A DNA stretch of 8,858 nt from Halanaerobiales bacterium (GTDB lineage: Bacteria > Bacillota > Halanaerobiia > Halanaerobiales > JADQBU01). Shown here piece by piece: positions 1 through 5,935 of this stretch. A model generated the notes under the pieces. The model searched no databases, was not told where the DNA came from, and saw nothing but the letters and a program-made list of their open reading frames with translations. The stretch is from positions 1 through 8,858 of the forward strand of contig JADQBU010000346.1 of the NCBI GenBank assembly GCA_016278435.1. Direction: 5' to 3'. The translations under genes were made by a program, and so were the position numbers. Positions within the stretch are counted from its first letter, which is position 1. Every line of letters begins with the position of its first letter.

Positions 1-347
1 CCCTTTCTGAACCGGAGTCAATTGCTATGGCTGAATTAACAAGAGAGAGGAACTTTCTGCGGGTAATTGCTTTACATACCCAGGGTCAGGTTATTTATTA
101 TGGTTTTGAGAATCTGGAACCCCCGGCATCAGCAGTAATTGCTCAGGAATTTGCCCGGGTAAGCGGCTATACACCGGTTGAAAATGCCTACAGTTATGCC
201 GGGTATAAGGACTGGTTTATTCAGGAATGGAGGCGTCCCGGATTTACCATTGAAATAGGACTGGGAGAGAATCCACTACCGGTTTCTGAGGTTTATCAGA
301 TATATAATAATGTTCTGGGAATCCTACTGGCCAACCTTTACATATAA
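1..347 (+). CDS. M14-family zinc carboxypeptidase, C-terminal part (5' end outside window)
   Basis: This is the C-terminal part of a metallopeptidase; the frame is open from base 3 and gives 114 residues before TAA at 345-347. Visible M14 marks are SEPES near the start (the family has a SEPET-like segment), ALHTQGQ with the His codon at 75-77 (third zinc ligand), and FTIEIG with the Glu codon at 252-254 (the general-base glutamate), followed by NPLP and a short C-terminal helix. M14 enzymes of this bacterial type usually cleave peptidoglycan peptides, such as the gamma-D-glutamyl-diaminopimelate bond, or trim C-terminal residues. The substrate cannot be decided from this fragment. An internal ATG at 27 is not the start, because the conserved SEPES segment lies upstream of it in the same frame. 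It converges on the arginine decarboxylase gene with a 29-bp gap and no clear terminator between them. Confidence 0.85.
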   Translation, partial: LSEPESIAMAELTRERNFLRVIALHTQGQVIYYGFENLEPPASAVIAQEFARVSGYTPVENAYSYAGYKDWFIQEWRRPGFTIEIGLGENPLPVSEVYQIYNNVLGILLANLYI

Positions 348-376
348 TTACTTATAAAAATTTTTGCTCGATATTG

Positions 377-841
377 TTAATACCAGAGTAAGACACCGGC
401 AAATACACTGCCACATTCCTGGACCTTATGTTCAACAGATGCTACCTTTATTTCCTTAAGTTCAAGATTCCTGGCTTCAAAGCTTTCAATCACCATTTTT
501 CTGATGTGATCTTCAATTTCCATACTACTACAGTTGGCTGTGTGTTCCATAATCATACCAAAAGAAGTTGTATCTTTCGGGATACCGGTAGCAACTGCTG
601 CCGCTATCCTTTCACCCGGTTCTACACTGGTAATAGTGCCGTAAGCTACCGGTGTAATTGAACCGGGTTTAATTTTAAGATCAGGGTCATATTCTGCTCC
701 AGGTGGTAGAATACTGGAAACCTTGATTAAATTAAGATTACCTGCTCCTGCATCCAGCAAGGCTTTGTCAAAAGCTGTTAATTTCGTCTTCCCTTCAGCA
801 GCACCAGTTACCAGCTTGAATCTTTTCGGTGTTGGTATCAT
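377..841 (-). CDS. pdaD: Pyruvoyl-dependent arginine decarboxylase (PvlArgDC)
   Basis: It decarboxylates arginine to agmatine, the first step of one route to putrescine and other polyamines, and acts in the cytoplasm. The 154-residue length is normal for the family. The proenzyme cuts itself at a Ser-Ser pair: here Ser42-Ser43 in KVSSILPPGAE, so residues 1-42 become the beta chain and Ser43 becomes the pyruvoyl group at the start of the alpha chain. Asn37 (in NLNLIK) and Glu99 (in MIMEHT) match the active-site Asn and Glu known from the Methanocaldococcus jannaschii enzyme. The C-terminal VEHKVQ...LLWY segment is also typical. The ATG at 839-841 is preceded by CAGGAG at a good distance. The gene stands alone: it diverges from the ThDP enzyme gene and has no other polyamine gene beside it. 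Recognition is strong; physiological role (polyamine supply or acid/arginine stress) is inferred. Confidence 0.93.
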   Translation of the reverse strand: MIPTPKRFKLVTGAAEGKTKLTAFDKALLDAGAGNLNLIKVSSILPPGAEYDPDLKIKPGSITPVAYGTITSVEPGERIAAAVATGIPKDTTSFGMIMEHTANCSSMEIEDHIRKMVIESFEARNLELKEIKVASVEHKVQECGSVFAGVLLWY

Positions 842-974
842 ATCTACGCTCCTGTTCTAAAAAATTTCATTTATAATATATGCCCTGAACAGTGAAAGCG
901 TTAAAGTTCAAAATAAAGTTTTGCTCAAAATATTTTAATAATTTTAGGGGTATAATACTTCTGGAGGGATTATT

Positions 975-2591
975 ATGTCCGAATATAAAATAAAAGCAGT
1001 AAAGGATGTTATGATTGAGCAGCTGGCTAAGTTCGGAGTAAAAAATATCTATGGTTATACGGGAGACACGATCCTGGAATTTTTTGCAGCTCTGAAAGAT
1101 TCACCGATAAAATTATATACCTCAACACATGAAGGGACAGCCGGATTAATGGCCTCTGCAGAATCAAAACTTACCGGAAATATTTCTGTATGTACTGTTC
1201 ATAGTGGACCAGGTACAGCCAATGTGATAAATGGGATTGCCGATGCCTACAGTGACCAGGTGCCTGTACTACTGATTTCAGGACAGGTACCCAGTAAGAA
1301 CATTGGAACTGATTATAAGCAGTTCGTCTCACAGCAGAAATTAACCGAACCGTTGATAGTTTACTCAACAATCCTGTCAAATCCAGAAGCAGTGGTTGAT
1401 GTGATGTACAAGGCGATGACAAAGGCAATTACCAGGGGTGGGGTAAGCCATCTGGTTATACCTAAAGATATGTGGAGCATGCCGACCAGTGCAATTCCGC
1501 GGGATTATCCAGTTCACTTCCTGGAGAAGAAGAAGCCAGAACAGGGTTTAATAAAAGAGGCAGTTGAAAAAATAAAGCAGTCATCGAAGCCGGTGATACT
1601 TTACGGCCGGGGAGCGAAAGACTGCCGGGATCAGTTGCTGGAGTTTGCTGATCGAACTAATGCTGCCCTGATAAATTCTCTGCCGGTGGCCCATATGATA
1701 GAGTTTGATAACCCCCATACACTCGGCTGCCTGGGTTTAGCTGGAAGCGAAGAAGCAGCCCTGGTGGTAAATGAAGCAGATTTGATTATTATTCTGGGGG
1801 CAACCTGGTGGCCAGAAGACTATAGTCCGAAAAGGCCAGATGTGATACAGGTTGATGTTGTGGAAGAAAATATCGGTTCTACCCATCCTGTCGATATCGG
1901 TATTGTTGGGGATATTCAGCTTACCTTAAATATCTTACTGGAACAGCTTTCCCAACTTGATAAAAGACCCTGGGGCGATAAAATAGAACAGGCCCGGTCT
2001 AAATGGCTGTCACGCCTGGAAGAAGAGACTAAGGGGGAAGAGTACCCGATAAAACCTCAGGCAATTATTAAACATATCAGTGAAGTTACGGGTCCGGAGG
2101 AAATAATTACTCTTGATTCCGGTGATAATGTTATCTGGTTCGGTAGGTATTTTGGCAACCGCTGCCGTGATATACTGGTTTCCGGTTCCTGGAGGACTAT
2201 GGGTTTCAGTCTACCGGCTGCAATAGTAGCGAAAATAAACAATCCAGATACAGAAGTTACAGCCATTACTGGAGATGGTGGGATTAAAATGGTACTGGCT
2301 GAAATTACTACTGCTATTCGTTATAATCTTCCAATACGAATTGTTATATTAAATAACGGTACTCTGGCCATGGAGAAGAACAGGTTAATTGCCGCTGATC
2401 TACCGGCAGAAGAAGTTGATCTAACAAATCCTGATTTTGTCAAACTTGCAGAAGCCTGTGGAGTAGAAGGGGTCAGAGCAAATAATAGATCAGAACTTCA
2501 CCGGATACTTCAGGAAACGAAGTCTATTGAAAAGCCGTTTGTTATCGATGTTCCAACCGGTGTGCCGATTCCTGCGGGAACAAAATTATAG
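975..2591 (+). CDS. ThDP-dependent enzyme of the pyruvate oxidase / acetolactate synthase family
   Basis: The 538-residue protein has the three-domain layout of the family: an N-terminal ThDP pyrimidine domain (about 6-175) with the cofactor-activating Glu53 in STHEGTAG; a central Rossmann-like domain (about 192-322) with LYGRGAKD at 209-216; and a C-terminal ThDP pyrophosphate domain (about 380-525) with the GDGG motif at 433-436 closed by Asn460-Asn461, the usual Mg-ThDP signature. GYTGD at 27-31 and IGTDYKQ resemble PoxB-type pyruvate oxidases more than acetolactate synthase, which has a GYPGG-like motif. It lacks the extra C-terminal membrane-binding peptide of E. coli PoxB, so it is probably soluble. 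Likely chemistry is decarboxylation of pyruvate or another 2-oxo acid; product and electron acceptor are unknown. GGAGGG at 963-968 is 6 bases before ATG. It is a single-gene unit ended by a hairpin terminator. A catabolic acetolactate synthase or another 2-oxo acid decarboxylase remains possible. Confidence 0.82.
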   Translation: MSEYKIKAVKDVMIEQLAKFGVKNIYGYTGDTILEFFAALKDSPIKLYTSTHEGTAGLMASAESKLTGNISVCTVHSGPGTANVINGIADAYSDQVPVLLISGQVPSKNIGTDYKQFVSQQKLTEPLIVYSTILSNPEAVVDVMYKAMTKAITRGGVSHLVIPKDMWSMPTSAIPRDYPVHFLEKKKPEQGLIKEAVEKIKQSSKPVILYGRGAKDCRDQLLEFADRTNAALINSLPVAHMIEFDNPHTLGCLGLAGSEEAALVVNEADLIIILGATWWPEDYSPKRPDVIQVDVVEENIGSTHPVDIGIVGDIQLTLNILLEQLSQLDKRPWGDKIEQARSKWLSRLEEETKGEEYPIKPQAIIKHISEVTGPEEIITLDSGDNVIWFGRYFGNRCRDILVSGSWRTMGFSLPAAIVAKINNPDTEVTAITGDGGIKMVLAEITTAIRYNLPIRIVILNNGTLAMEKNRLIAADLPAEEVDLTNPDFVKLAEACGVEGVRANNRSELHRILQETKSIEKPFVIDVPTGVPIPAGTKL

Positions 2592-2652
2592 ATAGTTTAA
2601 TGTTAATAAAGATCATGTATGAAGATAATCATAAAGTAAAGACAGTTATTAT

Positions 2653-2678
2653 AGGAGGTTAAAGCCTCCTTTTTCTTT
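2653..2678 (+). terminator. Rho-independent terminator of the ThDP enzyme gene
   Basis: AGGAGG (2653-2658) pairs perfectly with CCTCCT (2665-2670) across a 6-base loop and is followed by a T-rich run, TTTTCTTT. It lies about 60 bases after the ThDP enzyme stop codon and separates it from the permease gene. The left arm resembles a Shine-Dalgarno sequence, but no start codon follows at a suitable distance. Confidence 0.8.
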
Positions 2679-2766
2679 AACAGTAATTCTCCCTGAAACA
2701 TAAAGTGTAAATAAGATTGTTCTGGTTTCTCCCTTTATTTATATCAAAAAAGAGAGGGGGGATTAT

Positions 2767-3927
2767 ATGTTTAAGCTATTTTCAAGAGATAAGAGTATGG
2801 ATTTCTGGTCAACAACCTCTGTTGGTATTGGGGCCATGGTTGGTGGAGGAATATTTGCTGTTCTGGGTCTGGCCGTTTCACTGGCCGGAGGAGGTACACC
2901 GGTTACCTTTATAATTGCCGGAATTATAGCATTGATAACCTCTTATTCCTATGCCCGGTTAACTATTACCTATCCTGGAATGGGAGGAACTGTTAATTTT
3001 ATCAATCAGGCTTTTGGCCGGGGATTAGTAACAGGTTCACTTAATATTATGTTGTATTTCAATTATGTAGTAATGCTTTCACTTTATTCATATGCCTTTG
3101 GCAGTTATGGTGCCCAGCTTATTGGAGGGGGAGTTTTTACTAAACACCTTTTGCTCAGTGGTATTATTATAATTTTTACCGCATTTAATATCATGGGTAC
3201 TGAGATCATGGGTAAAATTGAAAAATGGGTAGTTGGTTTTAAATTGGCTATTCTATTGCTCTTTATCGTTGCCGGAATCTGGACAGTTAATACCGGTAAT
3301 TTGCAGATTTCTAACTGGAGTCCTCCTATAGGCCTAATGGCAGGTGGGCTGTTAATCTTTGTCGCCTATGAAGGTTTTGAGTTGATCGCCAATGCAGCAG
3401 GAGATGTTAAAAATCCTGAAAAGGTATTGCCGCGGGCCTATTTTTCTGCAATTGTTTTTGTCATCATCCTTTATTTTTTAATATCTGTAGTGGCGGCAGG
3501 AAATCTTCCGGCAGCAAAGATTGTTGAAGCAAAGGATTATGCCCTGGCAGTTGCTGCCAGACCATTTTTCGGTCAGCTTGGTTTTCTATTAATTACAGTT
3601 GCTGCCCTTTTATCGACTTCATCAGCGATTAATGCCACTCTGTATGGTTCATCAAAGATCAGTTATATTCTGGCCCGGGAAGATGAACTCCCGGATTTTT
3701 TTGAGAATAAAATCTGGAATAAACCACTGGAAGGACTTTTTATAACATCGGGTTTAACACTCCTTATGGCAAATATATTTGATCTGGAAAGTATCTCCCT
3801 GATTGGAAGTGCAGGATTTTTAATCATATTTCTAACTGTCAATCTGGCAAACTTCAAACTGAGAGAGGAGACTGCAAGTAGAGCCTGGTTACCTGTTATT
3901 GGGATAGCTGCAAATTGTCTTCAATAA
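2767..3927 (+). CDS. APC-superfamily amino acid permease, C-terminally shortened
   Basis: An integral membrane transporter for an amino acid or amine. The first membrane helix holds the APC signature GIGAMVGGGIF (residues about 20-30), where the unwound glycine-rich stretch binds the substrate backbone. Further hydrophobic segments lie at about 45-66, 88-120, 126-145, 155-175, 190-212, 225-245, 272-295, 321-340 and 345-365. FVAYEGFELIANAAGDVKNPEK is the typical helix-6 and loop segment. The protein ends after 386 residues in the middle of a further helix (WLPVIGIAANCLQ), whereas family members usually continue through that helix and another one (about 430-480 residues, 12 helices). Its last 32 bases overlap the convergent DUF421 copy B gene. 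A GGGGGG-rich binding site at 2756-2761 precedes ATG. Substrate is not evident; nearby arginine decarboxylase suggests arginine or agmatine only weakly. It may be a damaged or non-functional gene. Confidence 0.83.
   Translation: MFKLFSRDKSMDFWSTTSVGIGAMVGGGIFAVLGLAVSLAGGGTPVTFIIAGIIALITSYSYARLTITYPGMGGTVNFINQAFGRGLVTGSLNIMLYFNYVVMLSLYSYAFGSYGAQLIGGGVFTKHLLLSGIIIIFTAFNIMGTEIMGKIEKWVVGFKLAILLLFIVAGIWTVNTGNLQISNWSPPIGLMAGGLLIFVAYEGFELIANAAGDVKNPEKVLPRAYFSAIVFVIILYFLISVVAAGNLPAAKIVEAKDYALAVAARPFFGQLGFLLITVAALLSTSSAINATLYGSSKISYILAREDELPDFFENKIWNKPLEGLFITSGLTLLMANIFDLESISLIGSAGFLIIFLTVNLANFKLREETASRAWLPVIGIAANCLQ
3896..3927. other. Tail-to-tail overlap of two shortened genes; probable deletion junction
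   Basis: The stop codon of the permease (TAA at 3925-3927) lies inside the DUF421 copy B gene, and the stop codon of copy B (complement of 3896-3898) lies inside the permease gene. Both proteins stop before the point where their families normally end. The permease still looks native to about base 3910, and copy B still looks native down to about base 3913, so the proposed join is within a few bases of 3905-3920. There is no hairpin terminator for either strand here. The join itself is inference. Confidence 0.5.
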
Positions 3928-4417
3928 TTTCCCCATTTAAGATCAGGGGAACTGTCAGTCCCTCATACTGAGTTGGTATACTGAGATCAGCAGGTTGAAG
4001 GGGCCGCTTCTGTGACTTTGGTATTACCGAAAGTTTACCCTGGGGTTCAATTATAGCATATTCGACATCACTGATTTTATCATAACCTTTTTCCCGTAAT
4101 AAACCTTTTAATTGATTAAGGCTGTAATTTACCTTTTTTAACATTCCCTGGTCAATCTCACCATTTTTTATAACTATAGAAGGAGTATGTTCGAGTATGG
4201 GTGTTAACTTCTGCCATAAGGCCAAGCGGGCAGTCAGAAACATTAAGATAACCAGAACTGCCATCCCGAATATTACTTTTGTGGTAACCTTGGTTACAAG
4301 TGGTTCAGCTCCCACCGTTGTCAGGAGTATGATACCGGCCAGTTCATAAGATGTCATCTGGGCAAAGGCCAAAATCCAGACGATAAAAATGTATCTTTTT
4401 AACTCGCGGTTAAACAT
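3896..4417 (-). CDS. DUF421 (YetF-like) membrane protein, copy B, shortened at both ends
   Basis: The 173-residue protein is a paralogue of copy A just upstream. Shared segments are MTSYEL (21-26; MTSYDL in copy A), GAEPLVTKVTTK, the EPQGKLSVIP core of the soluble domain (124-133) and the P-x-I-L-N-G-E-I-I strand near the end. Compared with copy A it lacks about 11 residues between the first membrane helix and MTSYEL, which removes the conserved G-Q-K-S-like loop, and about 52 residues at the C terminus. Two hydrophobic segments remain, about 8-36 and 47-66. AAAGGAG precedes its ATG and only 13 bases separate it from the copy A stop, so it would be translated from the same message. DUF421 proteins are predicted membrane proteins associated with spore membranes; their molecular function is not known. 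This copy may be degenerating. Confidence 0.78.
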   Translation of the reverse strand: MFNRELKRYIFIVWILAFAQMTSYELAGIILLTTVGAEPLVTKVTTKVIFGMAVLVILMFLTARLALWQKLTPILEHTPSIVIKNGEIDQGMLKKVNYSLNQLKGLLREKGYDKISDVEYAIIEPQGKLSVIPKSQKRPLQPADLSIPTQYEGLTVPLILNGEIIEDNLQLSQ

Positions 4418-4430
4418 TTGAACAACTCCT

Positions 4431-5123
4431 TTAAATTATTTCCGGAACTTTAAATTCAGCATTTTTTGCAAAGACCTGTATCTGACCTGTGGAATCCATC
4501 TCTGCCAGTAATACTTCATCTATTTTATTTAAACCGAAAGCCTGTAATTGATCTATTAACCATTCCTGGTCTTTTTCCAGGTAGGACCAGTTTTCTTTAA
4601 TTAATCTGCCGTCAATTATAATGGGAAAATTAAATTTTACGGGACGGGGTGTTAACCCCAGTTCACCGGGTTGAACCGGTCTTGCTTCTGCTCTGGGTAT
4701 GATCGATAACTTTCCACTTGGTTCCATGATGGCAAACTTGATATCAGAGATATCCTGATATCCCTGTGATCTGATTTCTGATTTAAGTAAAGGAATATTC
4801 ATTCTGACTTTCTTTAAATTTTTCTTGAATATCTTTCCACCGGCAATCATGATTAAAGGCTTTGAATCCAGGTTATAGAAGAATTTGCGCAGAGAGACGA
4901 AACCGATTAACATCGTTGTTCCAACAATAGCAAAAACCCCGATTGTAGCCTTGGAGGTTACCTTGTAAACCAGGGGTTCTGCTGCTACATTACCCAAAAG
5001 AAAAATAGCTGCCAGGTCATAGGAAGTCATTTCAGCGATCGATTTCTGTCCAATTAATCTTATTCCCAACCAGGAAACCAACATCATGATAAAACAGCGG
5101 ATAATGTATACTATTATTTCCAT
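4431..5123 (-). CDS. DUF421 (YetF-like) membrane protein, copy A, full length
   Basis: The 230 residues match the usual length of the family. Three membrane helices are visible at about 3-23, 36-52 and 58-76, with the conserved loop GQKSIAEMTSYDL at 25-37. The cytoplasmic C-terminal domain follows, with IMEPSGKLSIIPR at 132-144 and FPIIIDGRLIKENW at 166-179. In Bacillus relatives such as YetF this domain is a compact alpha/beta fold; the biochemical role is not established. Relatives occur beside spoVA genes and DUF1657 genes in spore-formers, which suggests a role in the inner spore membrane. AGGAGG lies just before the ATG. It follows DUF4363 by 19 bases and is followed by copy B after 13 bases, consistent with one operon. 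Confidence 0.88.
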   Translation of the reverse strand: MEIIVYIIRCFIMMLVSWLGIRLIGQKSIAEMTSYDLAAIFLLGNVAAEPLVYKVTSKATIGVFAIVGTTMLIGFVSLRKFFYNLDSKPLIMIAGGKIFKKNLKKVRMNIPLLKSEIRSQGYQDISDIKFAIMEPSGKLSIIPRAEARPVQPGELGLTPRPVKFNFPIIIDGRLIKENWSYLEKDQEWLIDQLQAFGLNKIDEVLLAEMDSTGQIQVFAKNAEFKVPEII

Positions 5124-5142
5124 TCAGTAGTTTCCTCCTGTT

Positions 5143-5511
5143 TTAGGGATCTGGAACAACCTGCAAGAAATTATTCCATAGATGCTGGAAGATATTAGCG
5201 TTAGCTAAAACTATACTCTTTTCCTCCCCGGCCATACCACCCTCAATATGGTCCAGAGCATTGTATAATGTAACATATTCTTCACTGGCAAAGTTGAGGA
5301 AAAGTACCGGTTTAAAGCGGTTAAATTTTTCCTGAAGAGTATTTATATTTTCCCGGGCCTCATCCCAGTCATTCTGTTCAACATTTATTTTGATTTTCTC
5401 AATTTCATTTATAATATCATTGTTAAAATATTGATTTATAAAAACAAAGTAAACCAGAAAAAGACCGATAATTAAAAGTATAAGGATTAAATCAATATTT
5501 TTGCTTCTCAT
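5143..5511 (-). CDS. DUF4363-family membrane-anchored protein
   Basis: A 122-residue protein with one N-terminal hydrophobic helix (about 7-25) preceded by positive charges (MRSKN), then a helical, charged extracytoplasmic part. The pattern W49-x-x-A (NDWDEAREN) and a second conserved region, EEYVTLYNALDHIEGG at about 77-92, resemble the DUF4363 family, whose genes are commonly found next to DUF421 genes in clostridia. No enzymatic motif is seen. AGGGGTG is placed about 8 bases before ATG. Spacing on both sides (27 bases after DUF1657, 19 before copy A) supports cotranscription. The family assignment rests on pattern and context, so it is less certain than for its neighbours. Function unknown; a partner of the DUF421 protein in the spore membrane is the simplest inference. 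Confidence 0.72.
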   Translation of the reverse strand: MRSKNIDLILILLIIGLFLVYFVFINQYFNNDIINEIEKIKINVEQNDWDEARENINTLQEKFNRFKPVLFLNFASEEYVTLYNALDHIEGGMAGEEKSIVLANANIFQHLWNNFLQVVPDP

Positions 5512-5538
5512 AGGTTTTCACCCCTGTATTAATCAATT

Positions 5539-5739
5539 TTATCTGTACTGAGCCTCTTCCTGTTTGATATATTCGAGCCGCGAATTCAAGGTGTCCAGGA
5601 TTCCTTGCTCTGACTGGGCCAGTTTTTGAAACATCTGCTTTGCATTTTTGTTGTCTGTCTCCTGGGCAAAGGATTTAAGATCTGCCAGGACTGACTCACA
5701 GTCGGTGATTGTCTTTTCCAGTTTATTTTTTACTGTCAA
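5539..5739 (-). CDS. DUF1657-family small spore-associated protein, TTG start
   Basis: A 66-residue, mostly alpha-helical soluble protein. The order of motifs is that of DUF1657: MTV-K at the start, a central SVLADLKSFAQET segment (16-28), AKQMFQKLAQ (33-42) and a C-terminal LNSRLEYIKQEE-QYR. Members of this family are encoded with SpoVA proteins and DUF421 proteins in Bacillus and clostridial spore-formers, including the mobile spoVA operon linked with spore heat resistance. Their biochemical role is not known. The start codon is TTG (complement of 5737-5739), chosen because GGGAGG stands about 8 bases upstream and MTV-K is the conserved beginning of the family. It is the first gene of a leftward four-gene run and diverges from the RsiV-like gene. 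Confidence 0.87.
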   Translation of the reverse strand: MTVKNKLEKTITDCESVLADLKSFAQETDNKNAKQMFQKLAQSEQGILDTLNSRLEYIKQEEAQYR

Positions 5740-5747
5740 GTTAAAAA

Positions 5748-5753
5748 CCTCCC
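5748..5753 (-). promoter_or_regulatory. Ribosome binding site that supports the TTG start of DUF1657
   Basis: On the minus strand GGGAGG is followed by TTTTTAAC and then TTG. No ATG in this frame lies near this site, so the site fixes the start on TTG. Confidence 0.7.
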
Positions 5754-5784
5754 AGTGTTGGTATTCTTTATTATTATTTGCTAT

Positions 5785-5814
5785 TATTATTAACTATAAA
5801 AAGAATATTATTCA
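5785..5814 (-). promoter_or_regulatory. Candidate sigma-G-like (forespore) promoter for the DUF1657 run
   Basis: On the minus strand TGAATA (complement of 5809-5814) is separated by 17 bases from AATAATA (complement of 5785-5791). This approaches the Bacillus sigma-G pattern, which has a G-A/C-A-T-A/G -35 box and a CATNMTA-type -10 box; the first base of the -10 box differs. It ends 45 bases before the TTG start. The region is very rich in A and T, so chance matches are likely; the support comes mainly from the type of genes downstream. Confidence 0.3.
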
Positions 5815-5850
5815 GCTTAGTATTAGTGGCATTAATGGTTTAAAGTACAG

Positions 5851-5879
5851 TTGTTTATATTAAATCTCTGATATATAAT
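5851..5879 (+). promoter_or_regulatory. Sigma-A-type promoter of the RsiV-like gene
   Basis: TTGTTT (5851-5856), a 17-base spacer and TATAAT (5874-5879) form a good vegetative promoter. The predicted start near 5886 gives a leader of about 50 bases containing the AGGAG site at 5921-5925. Confidence 0.6.
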
Positions 5880-5935
5880 TAAGATAAAAGAGGAATACTA
5901 AAAAGAATAATTAAGAAAAAAGGAGAAAAGATTAA

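Noticed and set aside
348..376. Bidirectional terminator between the peptidase and the arginine decarboxylase
   Set aside because: The gap has AAAAATTTTT but no G+C stem, so a stable hairpin is unlikely.
428..661. Open frame on the plus strand inside the arginine decarboxylase gene
   Set aside because: It lies opposite a clearly recognised enzyme with all active-site residues, has no family resemblance and no ribosome binding site.
873..911. Promoter for the arginine decarboxylase on the minus strand
   Set aside because: TATTAT (complement of 873-878) is a possible -10 box, but no acceptable -35 box lies 16-18 bases away.
951..956. TATAAT as the -10 box of the ThDP enzyme gene
   Set aside because: There is no -35 box at 16-18 bases upstream, and the implied start near 963 would fall on the ribosome binding site itself. 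The real promoter of this gene was not identified.
2717..2745. TTGTTC-17-TATATC as a promoter of the permease
   Set aside because: Both boxes are weak (three and four of six matches), and the start would lie at the ribosome binding site.
2717..2914. Overlapping plus-strand frame at the start of the permease
   Set aside because: It is a shadow in another frame of the permease's first helix; the permease frame shows clear APC motifs and a good binding site.
4358..4385. WILAFAQMT in DUF421 copy B as translation of a dispersed WIPAFAGMT-type repeat
   Set aside because: The AQMTSYEL part aligns with SIAEMTSYDL of copy A, so it is native family sequence and not an inserted repeat.
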